Shown one piece after another: positions 26,016-35,319 of a stretch of DNA of 64,000 nt. The stretch comes from an uncultured Verrucomicrobiota bacterium (GTDB lineage Bacteria > Verrucomicrobiota > Verrucomicrobiia > Limisphaerales > UBA1412), in the NCBI GenBank assembly GCA_944389455.1, contig CALXMK010000002.1:1-64000 (forward strand). Reading direction: 5' to 3'. The position numbers and the translations under genes were made by a program. Positions within the stretch are counted from its first letter, which is position 1. Each line of letters begins with the position of its first letter. The notes beneath the pieces were generated by a model. The model was not told where the DNA came from. It saw only the letters and a list, made by a program, of their open reading frames with translations, and searched no databases.

Positions 26016-27227
26016 TTAAGATTGGGCTATTTCAAAAGCAAAACCTTTCAAATATTCCGTTTCTGGAATTACGGGCAAAATGGGATGATCAGGAGATTGA
26101 GAATAAATAGCTGTTCTTCGAAGTATTTTATGCGCATCAAACGCAGCTTGAAGGATGATTTCTTGAAAAAGAGTACTATCCACATGGTGAGAACAGCAGA
26201 AGCTTGCTAAAGTTCCTCCAGGACGTAGTAATTTGAGTGCACGAAGGTGAATTTCTTTATATCCGCGAAGAGCAGAATCTACAGAGTAACGATTTCTGGT
26301 AAAGGAGGGTGGATCCAGGATAATTAGGTCGAAGAGATCGTTTTCTGATAGTTGAGGATTCCGTGTATGTTCTATGAGCCAGTCGAAAACGTTTGCTGTT
26401 TGAAAACTGCATTGAGGCAATTTGTTTAAGATGGCAGCTTCTTCTGCCGCTTTTGTTGCAGCTTGGCTTTGGTCGATTCCAATGACTTCTTTAGCTCCGG
26501 ACCTAGCTGCATGAAGTGAAAATCCACCTAGAAAGCAGAAACAATCAAGGACACGTGCACCAGAAGCTTTTTCTGTTGCTTTTTGGTAGTTCAGTTGTTG
26601 ATCCAGATAACAACCAGTTTTATGGCCGGAATCAAAATTAACTTTAAATTGAAGATGATTGATATGAATAATCTGCTCTCCTTTGACAGGACTTCCATAA
26701 AGAATGGAGTGGATTGGTTCCATTCCTTCGTATGAACGAGATGGAGAGTCATTTTTTTCCAAGATGGCTTGAGGATGGAATATTGTTTCAAGTACCTCTG
26801 TGATAATTGGTTTTAGATTATCCATCCCCAGAGAAGTTGTTTGTAAAATAAGAATATTTTCGTATTTATCAATGATAAGACCGCTGAGAAAATCGCTTTC
26901 CGCATTAACTAGACGAAAAGAGCTGGCTTGAGGCATTGTGCGACGACGTAACTGCAGTGCACTTAAAATCCTATGATAAAAGAATTCTCTATCAGGAACG
27001 GATTCTTCTCGGAAGGAGAGTAATCGAACCCGAATTTTTGAGAGAGAATTATAAAACCCACAACCAAATAGCTTTCCGTGGGAATCCATTACGCGTACCC
27101 ATTCCCCATCTTTGATTTCAGAATCGCAATCGGCTATTTCGCCGGAATAAATCCAGGGATGTCCAGCTTTAAGGCGAATAGATTCGCGCGGTTTTAAGTA
27201 GATATTTTTGAATAGATTGTTGCTCAT
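26016..27227 (-). CDS. RlmI-like 23S rRNA (cytosine) methyltransferase
   Basis: SAM-dependent class I methyltransferase of 403 residues in the RlmI / YwbD group, which makes m5C in 23S rRNA. The N-terminal PUA domain (KAGHPWIYSGEI, first ~75 residues) is followed by an EEHUD-like linker. The Rossmann domain has LDCFCFLGGFSLHA, the acidic EVIGIDQS, and the catalytic LDPPSF and FCCSHHV blocks. It follows leuS across a terminator hairpin, so it probably has its own promoter. Confidence 0.87.
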   Translation of the reverse strand: MSNNLFKNIYLKPRESIRLKAGHPWIYSGEIADCDSEIKDGEWVRVMDSHGKLFGCGFYNSLSKIRVRLLSFREESVPDREFFYHRILSALQLRRRTMPQASSFRLVNAESDFLSGLIIDKYENILILQTTSLGMDNLKPIITEVLETIFHPQAILEKNDSPSRSYEGMEPIHSILYGSPVKGEQIIHINHLQFKVNFDSGHKTGCYLDQQLNYQKATEKASGARVLDCFCFLGGFSLHAARSGAKEVIGIDQSQAATKAAEEAAILNKLPQCSFQTANVFDWLIEHTRNPQLSENDLFDLIILDPPSFTRNRYSVDSALRGYKEIHLRALKLLRPGGTLASFCCSHHVDSTLFQEIILQAAFDAHKILRRTAIYSQSPDHPILPVIPETEYLKGFAFEIAQS

Positions 27228-27276
27228 AGGAGAATGTAAATTGATATTTTAATTTCAGTTTTAAGCAATAAGAAAA

Positions 27277-27311
27277 TAGAGAGGGAGATTTTTACATAAT
27301 CTCCCTCTCTA
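27277..27311 (-). terminator. Intrinsic terminator of leuS
   Basis: A perfect 14-bp stem (27277-27290 with 27298-27311, arm TAGAGAGGGAGATT) with a 7-base loop starts just beyond the leuS stop. On the transcript strand it is followed by TATTTTCTTATT. Confidence 0.85.
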
Positions 27312-27317
27312 TAATTT

Positions 27318-30077
27318 TTAATTGATGGCTATATTAACAATTCGTCGTGGAACAATAATTATTTTTTTGATTGTTTTATCGGCAATAGTGGCTTTAATTC
27401 TTTCTGATGACAATACTGCAGTCTTTACTTCTTCCTGAGTCGCACTAATTGGAAGTTTAATTTTATCTCTAAGTTTTCCATTAACTTGAACAGGATATTC
27501 GAAGGTTTCTTCAGCTAGATATTTCTCATCATATTGGGGCCATGAAAGGTAGGAGATTGTTCCATTATATTCCAAGTTCATAAATGGAATTAATTTTTCG
27601 GCCAATTCTTCGGTAATATGTGGAGCCAGAGGCTGAAGCAGTTTTAGAAAGTCCAACATAACCACAGCTGGCTTGATTTCCCATGTGATCGCGTCATTGA
27701 CAAAAACCATCAATGCAGAGATGGCTGTATTAAAACGCAGGTTCTCAAGGTCATCTGTTACCTTTTTAATAGTGGAATGGATGGTTTTGAGCTGTACTGG
27801 ATTTGGCGAGATATTTTGAATAGCTGGATTGAGCTTAAGCTGAGCTACTAATTCAGGAGCTTTTGATAAGTCAAGAGTCAAATTTTGATCCAGTTCTGTT
27901 AAGCTTTCTTTAGAGATAAAGAGTCGCCAGACTCGTCCAAGAAAACGGTAAACTCCTTCAACTCCTTTGGTGTTCCAAGGTTTGACCATTTCCAGAGGCC
28001 CCATAAACATTTCATAGAGACGGAAGGCATCTGCACCATATTCACGTATGACATCGTCAGGATTTACTACATTGCCACGTGATTTAGACATTTTTTGACT
28101 GTCTTCCCCAAGAATCAGCCCTTGATTAACTAGTTTGTGGAAGGGTTCTGGGGTGGAAACAAATCCAAGGTCAAAAAGAATTTTATGCCAAAAACGTGCA
28201 TAGAGTAGGTGAAGAACTGCGTGTTCTGTGCCTCCAACGTAGAGATCTATTCCTGGAACAGTAGCCTTTGGAGTAGTTCCCATCCAATAGTTTTCAGCCT
28301 TATTACTGCAGAACGTATCCTTGTTATTTGCATCGATGTATCGCAAATAATACCAACATGAGCCGGCCCATTGAGGCATGGTATTAGTTTCTCTCACGTA
28401 TCCGTTTGGAAGGTTAACCCAGTCTGCAGCCCGAGCAAGAGGAGGCTCTCCTGATTGAGTTGGTTTATAATCAGGCATTTCCGGAGGAAGCAAAGGAAGC
28501 TGATCTTCTGAAATAGCTTCATGGTGATTATTTTTCCAAATGATGGGGAAGGGTTCACCCCAATAACGCTGTCGACTGAATAGCCAGTCTCTTAATTTAT
28601 AGTTAATAGTACGGTGTCCCTGCTGGGTTGCTTGGAGCCAATCAATAATAGTTTTTTTGGCTTCAGGTGTTTTTTTGCCGGATAGAAAGCCAGAGTTAAT
28701 AGAGATTCCATCTCCAAGAAAACCTGTTGGATCCGATCCGTCGGGAGGTTGAACAACGTGAATGATTGGAAGATTAAATTTCTGAGCAAACTCTAAATCT
28801 CGAGAGTCATGTGCGGGCACGGCCATGATGGCTCCAGTTCCATAAGTAGATAGAACATAATCAGCAATCCAGATAGGAATTCGTTTCCCATTAACAGGAT
28901 TAATGGCATAGGCTCCAGTAAAAACACCTGTTTTTGTCTTTGAAAGTTCTGTTCTCTCTAAATCGCTTTTGCCAGCAGCATAGGAGCGATAGGCTTCAAT
29001 AGCTTCTTTTGGGGTTTGAGGCGGAGTTATTATGCCAGAATCGGTACTTCCTTTCCACTCATCTGGTGTTCCTTCAGGCCAAGTAGAAGGAGTTATTTGA
29101 TCAATGAGTTTATGTTCGGGAGCTAGAACCATGTAAGTGGCACCAAAGAGAGTGTCCGCCCGGGTAGTGAAGACAATGATTTTTTCTTTTCTCTCTGTAT
29201 CGGCAATGAAGGTGACTTCTGCTCCTTCCGAGCGACCAATCCAATTGGTTTGCATCTCTTTAAGAGAATGACTCCATTCCAAAAGGTCCAAGTCTTTTAG
29301 AAGTCTATCTGCATATGCGGTAATGCGAAGCATCCATTGCCGCATTGGTTTGCGTATTACAGGGAATCCCCCAACTTCGCTTTTCCCATCAATTACCTCT
29401 TCATTAGATAAAACTGTACCTAACGCAGGGCACCAGTTGACAGGAGCTTCCGCAACATATGCTAGACGTTTGTTATCTCGATAAATGCGTTTTTGTTCTT
29501 CTGATTGGAGTTCAGGAGGATAGGTAAGAGTAGAAATAGGTTCGGCTCTATTTGTTTCAGGATTAAACCATGAATTGTAGATTTTGAGGAAAATCCATTG
29601 TGTCCATTTGAAATATTGAGGATCTGTCGTATTGACTTCTCGATCCCAATCGTAGCTAAATCCCAGAGCTTTGATCTGTTTGCGAAAGGTATTGATATTA
29701 GTTTCAGTAGTAATTCGAGGATGTTGCCCTGTTTTAACGGCGTATTGTTCTGCAGGTAAGCCAAAAGCATCCCATCCCATGGGATGGAGAACATTAAAGC
29801 CTTTTGCTCTATGATAGCGAGCCAGAATATCAGTGGCGGTATAACCTTCTGGATGCCCTACATGGAGTCCGGCCCCAGAAGGATATGGGAACATATCCAG
29901 AATATAATATTTTGGAGGGAGAGTATCAGTTTTAACATTATGCCTTTTCCAAAATGGATGATGTGGGATTTTTTTCTCACCAGGATTCCAAGCGTGAAAA
30001 GTTTTATTTTCTTCCCAAATATGATGCCATTTGGATTCAATTACATCAAATGGATATTGTTTTTTTATTGTGGCCAT
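27318..30077 (-). CDS. leuS: Leucyl-tRNA synthetase LeuS
   Basis: Class I aminoacyl-tRNA synthetase, 919 residues. The HIGH motif is [10 protein letters not shown] near residue 72. The CP1 editing domain ([14 protein letters not shown]) sits in the middle, followed by KMSKS ([10 protein letters not shown]) and the C-terminal anticodon and leucine-specific domains ending in VNGKLRDKI and [11 protein letters not shown]. It is somewhat longer than the E. coli enzyme (860). Divergent from the sulfatase gene. Confidence 0.97.
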   Translation of the reverse strand: MATIKKQYPFDVIESKWHHIWEENKTFHAWNPGEKKIPHHPFWKRHNVKTDTLPPKYYILDMFPYPSGAGLHVGHPEGYTATDILARYHRAKGFNVLHPMGWDAFGLPAEQYAVKTGQHPRITTETNINTFRKQIKALGFSYDWDREVNTTDPQYFKWTQWIFLKIYNSWFNPETNRAEPISTLTYPPELQSEEQKRIYRDNKRLAYVAEAPVNWCPALGTVLSNEEVIDGKSEVGGFPVIRKPMRQWMLRITAYADRLLKDLDLLEWSHSLKEMQTNWIGRSEGAEVTFIADTERKEKIIVFTTRADTLFGATYMVLAPEHKLIDQITPSTWPEGTPDEWKGSTDSGIITPPQTPKEAIEAYRSYAAGKSDLERTELSKTKTGVFTGAYAINPVNGKRIPIWIADYVLSTYGTGAIMAVPAHDSRDLEFAQKFNLPIIHVVQPPDGSDPTGFLGDGISINSGFLSGKKTPEAKKTIIDWLQATQQGHRTINYKLRDWLFSRQRYWGEPFPIIWKNNHHEAISEDQLPLLPPEMPDYKPTQSGEPPLARAADWVNLPNGYVRETNTMPQWAGSCWYYLRYIDANNKDTFCSNKAENYWMGTTPKATVPGIDLYVGGTEHAVLHLLYARFWHKILFDLGFVSTPEPFHKLVNQGLILGEDSQKMSKSRGNVVNPDDVIREYGADAFRLYEMFMGPLEMVKPWNTKGVEGVYRFLGRVWRLFISKESLTELDQNLTLDLSKAPELVAQLKLNPAIQNISPNPVQLKTIHSTIKKVTDDLENLRFNTAISALMVFVNDAITWEIKPAVVMLDFLKLLQPLAPHITEELAEKLIPFMNLEYNGTISYLSWPQYDEKYLAEETFEYPVQVNGKLRDKIKLPISATQEEVKTAVLSSERIKATIADKTIKKIIIVPRRIVNIAIN

Positions 30078-30310
30078 TTCAATAATAGATCTTAATTGTT
30101 TCTATTGGCTATGCCTTTAAAATAGTAGCGTTTAATATGCGCTCTGCACCCCATTGTGTGCTCTTTCCTTGCTGGTTGCAAACATTATCCGCAGAAGAAA
30201 TGATAGAAAGAGGGAAAAGTGATATTTTGTAGGAAGAGTTTTTAATTTGCACTAGAACAATATTATAATTTTTCTTGTATAAAAGGTTTAACTTTGTTAG
30301 ATGTGAAGAT
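30078..30310. other. Divergent intergenic region, leuS / sulfatase
   Basis: 233 bases holding the promoters for two diverging genes. A TATAAT-like box occurs near 30259 on both strands (ATATTATAAT), but no well-placed -35 partner is clear for either direction. A 95-codon minus-strand ORF across this region and the sulfatase start is not convincing. Confidence 0.4.
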
Positions 30311-31786
30311 ATGAAAAGTAGACGCGATTTTTTTAAAATGGGGATGGTTGCGGGAATTTTGAGTTTTTTAGGACAAAATTGTGTGAGAGCCTGCAAAGAA
30401 AATAGTCTGGAAGAATCAAGAAATCCAGTTTCTCCTAAACGTAAACCTAATATTGTTTTTATTCTTTGTGATGACCTAGGTTATGGAGATTTGAGTGCTA
30501 CAGGACAGAAACGGTTTAAAACTCCAAATATTGATTCTATTGCCGCACGAGGGATGAGGTTTAATCAATTCTATTCTGGAAGTACAGTGTGTGCTCCTTC
30601 TCGTTGTTCACTAATGACAGGTATGACTATGGGACATGCCTGGGTTCGTGGCAATGAACCTGGCAGAAATCAGATTTGGGAGACGGGGAAAGAGTATTTA
30701 GGGAAATTGGTTCCATTGCGTGTAAATGAAATTACGGTAGCACGAATTCTAAAAGCTCAAGGCTATGTGACAGGACTTTTTGGTAAATGGGGATTAGGAA
30801 ATCTTGGAACTTCTGGGGCCCCACTCCGACAGGGATTTGATACTTGTTTTGGTTATTTGGATCAGGTTCATGCTCATCACTATTATGTGGATTGGTTGGT
30901 AGAAGATGATAAAAAAATTGCTGTAGATAAAACTCGTTACAGTCATGATCTTATTTGGGAACGGGGAATGAAATTTGTAGAAGAACATAAGTCTGAACCA
31001 TTTTTTCTTTATCTTCCCGTAACAATTCCTCATGCTTCTATGGAGGTACCAGAGGATTCTATAAAACCTTTTAAAGGAATTTATGAAGAGAAACCTTTTG
31101 TTTCAAATTGGTATTCTGAACAGAAGTATCCTGCTGCAGCTTTTGCAGGGATGATGACACGTCTGGATCGTGATGTTGGTCGCTTATTGGATCTCCTAAA
31201 TCGTTTAGATCTGGAAGATAATACTATTATATTTTTTACCAGCGATAATGGTACACATAGAGAAGGGGGACATCGTCCAGATTATTTTGATAGCAACGGT
31301 CCTTATAGGGGATATAAGCGAGATCTCTACGAAGGAGGAATTCATGTGCCGATGTTTGTATCTTATCCGGGGCATATTCAGCCAAATAGTGTTTGTGAAA
31401 CTCCTTATGCTTTTTGGGATATACTTCCAACTCTGGCAATGTTGGCAGGAATTTCTGATGATTCGTTGCCGGCTTGTGATGGAATTCCAATTAAACCTCT
31501 TCTAAAGGGAAAAGGGAAATCAGTTGCTACAGAAGAAAAAACAAGGGTTCTTTATTGGGAATTTTATGAAAGTCCTGGAGGATTTAGTCAGGCGATTCGT
31601 TTAGGTAAATGGAAAGGAATTAGGAAGAGATTAGGAATTCCATTAGAGCTTTATAATTTGGAGGAGGATCCAGGTGAAAAACAAAATCTAGCAACTGATT
31701 ATCCAGAGATTATTGCTCAACTGGAGCAGGCTCTGATTGAATCTAGAACGGAATCTCCTATTTGGAAATCAGGGCTAATAGAGTAG
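30311..31786 (+). CDS. Tat-exported S1 sulfatase
   Basis: Arylsulfatase-type enzyme. The ATG at 30311 gives a twin-arginine signal (MKSRRDFFKMG, hydrophobic to about residue 22). The metal-binding DDLGYGDL follows. The formylglycine motif is CAPSR, with Cys94 as the residue converted by a sulfatase-maturing enzyme. FTSDNG and a C-terminal subdomain (LYNLEEDPGEKQNLA) complete the fold (491 residues). It probably desulfates a sulfated glycan. It converges on an alpha-L-fucosidase, which suggests fucoidan-like or mucin-like sulfated fucose polymers, by inference. Confidence 0.92.
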   Translation: MKSRRDFFKMGMVAGILSFLGQNCVRACKENSLEESRNPVSPKRKPNIVFILCDDLGYGDLSATGQKRFKTPNIDSIAARGMRFNQFYSGSTVCAPSRCSLMTGMTMGHAWVRGNEPGRNQIWETGKEYLGKLVPLRVNEITVARILKAQGYVTGLFGKWGLGNLGTSGAPLRQGFDTCFGYLDQVHAHHYYVDWLVEDDKKIAVDKTRYSHDLIWERGMKFVEEHKSEPFFLYLPVTIPHASMEVPEDSIKPFKGIYEEKPFVSNWYSEQKYPAAAFAGMMTRLDRDVGRLLDLLNRLDLEDNTIIFFTSDNGTHREGGHRPDYFDSNGPYRGYKRDLYEGGIHVPMFVSYPGHIQPNSVCETPYAFWDILPTLAMLAGISDDSLPACDGIPIKPLLKGKGKSVATEEKTRVLYWEFYESPGGFSQAIRLGKWKGIRKRLGIPLELYNLEEDPGEKQNLATDYPEIIAQLEQALIESRTESPIWKSGLIE

Positions 31787-31853
31787 TTTGAAGCTTGCTA
31801 GAATATTAATTCCAATTTCCAGGGAAAGTTTTTGTTCTCAGAATGAACAAAAA

Positions 31854-31879
31854 GAGAGTACTGTTTATTGAGTACTCTC
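31854..31879. terminator. Bidirectional terminator, sulfatase / fucosidase
   Basis: 9-bp perfect stem GAGAGTACT / AGTACTCTC with an 8-base loop. CTTTTA follows on the plus strand and CTTTTTG on the minus strand. It lies between two convergent genes. Confidence 0.75.
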
Positions 31880-31919
31880 CTTTTATCTAATAGAACGTAA
31901 TTACTTGTGCCAGTTTGAA

Positions 31920-33725
31920 TTATTTATTTTTAGGAACTAGCTTAAGATTACGTAGGTTGACAGGAGACCAATTTTCTCCCGGTTGAAGTGTGAGAGTAAC
32001 AGTTACATCATCTGGTAGATTTATGCTCCCAAGGGTAACTGGAAGAAATTTCTCATAGCTTCCAGTAGCTTTAATTGCTGTGTTTAGAGTGTTTTTATCA
32101 GCAGAAATTTTTAAATTGGAATCTTGGAGAGCAGCAACTTCCGAGTGAATTTCAAAGTTGCCACCATTTTTCAGTTTAAAGGTCCAAGAGACCGAATCGC
32201 TTGTGTTGAGCCATGAACCGATATTATCTCTGTTATCTGCTTTCTTTTCAACAGAGAGACCTCCTTTGAAATCAGCAGCCCCTACATAAAGTTCAAAATC
32301 TGTATTTCCTTCAAAAAAGTCAACAGTAGTTTTCCCTGTTCCTTGAAGAACAATAACGGAAGCGTAAGGATTTTGAAATTCTGAATTAATCTTAATTTCA
32401 AGTCCACGAGGTGTGACTTGGGTTTCAAGATGTTTCATTGAAGGGTCAGCCATCATCCAAGCATCTACTTTGCCATCTGGGGTCATAGGAACTATTAGCG
32501 TATCATCTTGAGGCCAATCAAAGACATGAAGATAGAGTCGATTCTCCTTAGCTGTAATACGGCCCCAGTTTACTTTTTTCAAAGGGTTGGCAGTAGTCCC
32601 ATAAATAGAGGAACCATATTTTTTCATCCAATTCCCTAATTCATGGAAACGAACATAAGTTGCTTCAGGAATAGATCCATCGGGAGCAGGACCTACATTA
32701 AGGAGGTAGTTGCCTCCCTTAGACACAATGTCAATGGTATTACGAATAATTGTTTCAGAACTTTTCCATCCAAGATCATGTTTGCTATATCCCCAAGTTC
32801 CATTTAGTGTCATACAGACTTCCCAATCTACTCCAGGCATTCCGGTAGCAGGGATGTGTTGTTCTGGAGTGGTAAAGTCTCCTTTAGAGGGATTAAAGAT
32901 AGAGAGGTTATCACCTGAGACATTTTCAGAGAAGTAGAGACGATTATTTTGAATAATCATCGGATTAGATTTGCGAACTTGTTCCATGAGGGATTTAGCT
33001 CTCCAGTGATGTCCCTCAGCGCTTTTGTGAGAGAAATCCCACCAGAGGATATCAAGGGGACCGTAATGGGTAGTAAGTTCCTCTACCTGTGTTGAGAGAA
33101 AATCGAGATAACGATTAAAATCATGCCCTTCTATAGGAAGAGGTTTATCTTGATTTCTGGGATGTTTTAAGGGGTGAGGCAGGCTGTTATCAAAGGCAAC
33201 ATAATCAGGATGGTGCCAGTCAATCATAGAGTGATAAATACCAACTTTGAGGTCTTTTTGGCGGATAGCGTTTACGATTTCTCTCATTAAGTCTCTTCCG
33301 CAAAAATCCATGGCATCATAATCAGTGACGGCACTGTCATGGAGAGCAAATCCTTCGTGATGTTTACTTGTAAAAACAACGTATTTTGCTCCCATATCTT
33401 TAGCTAATTGAGCCCATTCTTCAGCAAATCCTTCTTTAGGTTTGAAGAGAGGTTTAAGTGCAGCTTCATATTCATCTGCTGGAATACCTGCTGTAGATTG
33501 AATCCATTCTACTCCACCCCAATATTTTTTCCCATCCCATACTCCAGCAGCTTGAGAATACAGTCCCCAGTGGACAAACATTCCCAGACGTGCTTCTCTC
33601 CACCATGCCATGCGTTCATCTCGTTGTTCCTTTGTTTCGTCCGCATATGCAAAGAAAGGGGATGAACTTATGACTGCTGTAGCGAGTATAGCAGATAAAG
33701 CTATATTGTTGATTAATTTATTCAT
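31920..33725 (-). CDS. Secreted GH29 alpha-L-fucosidase
   Basis: Glycoside hydrolase family 29 enzyme (601 residues from the ATG at 33725; the ORF opens with TTG nine bases earlier). The signal peptide is hydrophobic from residue 6 and probably cut after FFAYA. The catalytic barrel has MFVHWGLYS, SKHHEGFALHDS, and the nucleophile Asp230 in DILWWDFSHK. After the barrel (about residue 470) a C-terminal beta domain of ~130 residues looks like a carbohydrate-binding module. It releases L-fucose outside the cytoplasm. A sulfatase converges on it. Confidence 0.93.
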   Translation of the reverse strand: MNKLINNIALSAILATAVISSSPFFAYADETKEQRDERMAWWREARLGMFVHWGLYSQAAGVWDGKKYWGGVEWIQSTAGIPADEYEAALKPLFKPKEGFAEEWAQLAKDMGAKYVVFTSKHHEGFALHDSAVTDYDAMDFCGRDLMREIVNAIRQKDLKVGIYHSMIDWHHPDYVAFDNSLPHPLKHPRNQDKPLPIEGHDFNRYLDFLSTQVEELTTHYGPLDILWWDFSHKSAEGHHWRAKSLMEQVRKSNPMIIQNNRLYFSENVSGDNLSIFNPSKGDFTTPEQHIPATGMPGVDWEVCMTLNGTWGYSKHDLGWKSSETIIRNTIDIVSKGGNYLLNVGPAPDGSIPEATYVRFHELGNWMKKYGSSIYGTTANPLKKVNWGRITAKENRLYLHVFDWPQDDTLIVPMTPDGKVDAWMMADPSMKHLETQVTPRGLEIKINSEFQNPYASVIVLQGTGKTTVDFFEGNTDFELYVGAADFKGGLSVEKKADNRDNIGSWLNTSDSVSWTFKLKNGGNFEIHSEVAALQDSNLKISADKNTLNTAIKATGSYEKFLPVTLGSINLPDDVTVTLTLQPGENWSPVNLRNLKLVPKNK

Positions 33726-33734
33726 GCGAGTCAA

Positions 33735-33763
33735 ATAGTAAAGAAAAAGAGATGAATTGTAAA
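33735..33763 (-). promoter_or_regulatory. Predicted promoter of the fucosidase gene
   Basis: On the minus strand TTTACA (33758-33763), a 17-base spacer and TACTAT (33735-33740). The -10 box ends only nine bases before the ATG, so the transcript would start two or three bases from the start codon. Confidence 0.45.
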
Positions 33764-33777
33764 GATGAATTAAAAAG

Positions 33778-33812
33778 AAAGAATCTCCTCATATTTACAG
33801 AGGAGATTCTTT
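33778..33812. terminator. Terminator of the nuo operon
   Basis: A 13-bp perfect stem AAAGAATCTCCTC / GAGGAGATTCTTT with a 9-base loop, 23 bases after the nuoN stop. On the minus strand it is followed by CTTTTTAA and on the plus strand by a long T run. Confidence 0.85.
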
Positions 33813-33835
33813 ATAGTTTTTTTTAATGAAAAAAG

Positions 33836-35308
33836 TTAGTGCTGTAATAATTCTCCCAGAGTGCTAGCCATCCAGTCTGTTCCATCTAGCAAGAGTTCAG
33901 GATAAATTCCAGGTAAGATCATCATAATTAGAGAAATAACTCCAGCAAGGTATAGTGCGCTAGTAAGGAAAATTTTGGATCCAGATGTTCGTAATAAATA
34001 TGCCTGGTTTGCAGGCCAATAAATACAGCGAATGACTAAAAAATAGTAGTAGATGGAGATAATAATACCTATCAGAGCTACAATTGCAAGAATTAAGATA
34101 GGTGTATCAGCCATTCCTCTTATAAAGAGGGCCTTGAGTAGTAGAAACTTACCCATAAATCCCGCTAGCGGGGGGATTCCTGCCATGGAAGCCATTGAGA
34201 CAGCTAAGAGGAAGCCCGCAAAAGGAGCCCTTTGTGGCAAGCAAGATAAAGCATCCATGTCGGTAGAACCAACTTCTGTTTCAATTAAAGAAATAGCAAG
34301 AAAAGCACCTAGAATACTAAAAACGTATACGATAAGATAATAGAACATAGCACTCATAGCCATGGTTCCACCGACAGAAAAAGCTAGCATCATATATCCA
34401 GCGTTTGCGATTCCGGAAAAGGCGATTAATCGTTTTATATCGCGTTGAGGAATTGCACAAAGATTGCCGTAGAGAATAGAAGATGCAGCTAAAATTGCCC
34501 AAAAAGTAGTGATGATAGGAGAACCTAAAGGCATTGCGGCACAGGCGAAACGAGCAAGAAGGATAAATCCGACTGCTTTGGATGCGGATGCAAGCATTCC
34601 CGTGGTAGGTGCAGAAGTTCCTTGATAAACATCTGGAGCCCAGTATTGGAAAGGAAAAGCTGAGATCTTGAATCCGAGTCCGGCCACAATCAATATAATT
34701 CCCATCCAGTATGCATCCCGGGAGTTTTCATCCGGAGTGAACTCTGCGAGCTCATTGAAATCGAGAGTTCCACTAATTCCATAAACAAAGGCAATACCCA
34801 TAATCATTATCGCCGATGCTAAACCTGCCATTATCAAATATTTAACTCCAGCTTCCAGTGATTGTTCTGTCTTTTTATTGTAACCAACCATGACATAGAA
34901 GGAAACAGCAACTATTTCCATTGTTAAGAACATCATGAGCAGGTTGTTAACGGATGATGAGAGCATCATTCCGATTAGAGATAGTAAAAATATCGACTGA
35001 TAGCTGATAAAGTTATCACGGCGCCTAGCGATCCAATTTTGATTGATGATGAAGAATCCTAAGCCTAAAGCAAGAAACATTCTTTTAAATCCCAATGCCA
35101 TGGTATCCAATTGGATAAGTGCTTCAGGAATAACAACAGGAGTTTTGAGGTATGTAAATGAGAGAATGAGTAAAATACCCAAGCCTACAATACCAGCGGC
35201 ATAACCTTTAGCTACATGGAGCGATTGTTTGCAGGAGCCATCTAGAATCAATAGAAGTATAACCAGTGCTGCTAATCCGGTTTCTAATTGAAATGCTGCG
35301 AAATTCAT
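33836..35308 (-). CDS. nuoN: NADH-quinone oxidoreductase subunit N
   Basis: Antiporter-like membrane subunit of complex I (490 residues, about 14 transmembrane helices). Proton-channel Glu lies in FLTMEIVAVSFYVMVGY, and the central Lys is in the FPFQYWAPDVYQGT region. Last gene of the nuo operon, followed by a strong terminator. Spacing of 11 bases to nuoM. Confidence 0.94.
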   Translation of the reverse strand: MNFAAFQLETGLAALVILLLILDGSCKQSLHVAKGYAAGIVGLGILLILSFTYLKTPVVIPEALIQLDTMALGFKRMFLALGLGFFIINQNWIARRRDNFISYQSIFLLSLIGMMLSSSVNNLLMMFLTMEIVAVSFYVMVGYNKKTEQSLEAGVKYLIMAGLASAIMIMGIAFVYGISGTLDFNELAEFTPDENSRDAYWMGIILIVAGLGFKISAFPFQYWAPDVYQGTSAPTTGMLASASKAVGFILLARFACAAMPLGSPIITTFWAILAASSILYGNLCAIPQRDIKRLIAFSGIANAGYMMLAFSVGGTMAMSAMFYYLIVYVFSILGAFLAISLIETEVGSTDMDALSCLPQRAPFAGFLLAVSMASMAGIPPLAGFMGKFLLLKALFIRGMADTPILILAIVALIGIIISIYYYFLVIRCIYWPANQAYLLRTSGSKIFLTSALYLAGVISLIMMILPGIYPELLLDGTDWMASTLGELLQH

Positions 35309-35319
35309 ATTATCTAAAT

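Noticed and set aside
30109-30396. 95-codon minus-strand ORF
   Set aside because: It overlaps the sulfatase start and Tat signal on the other strand, and its own composition is not protein-like.
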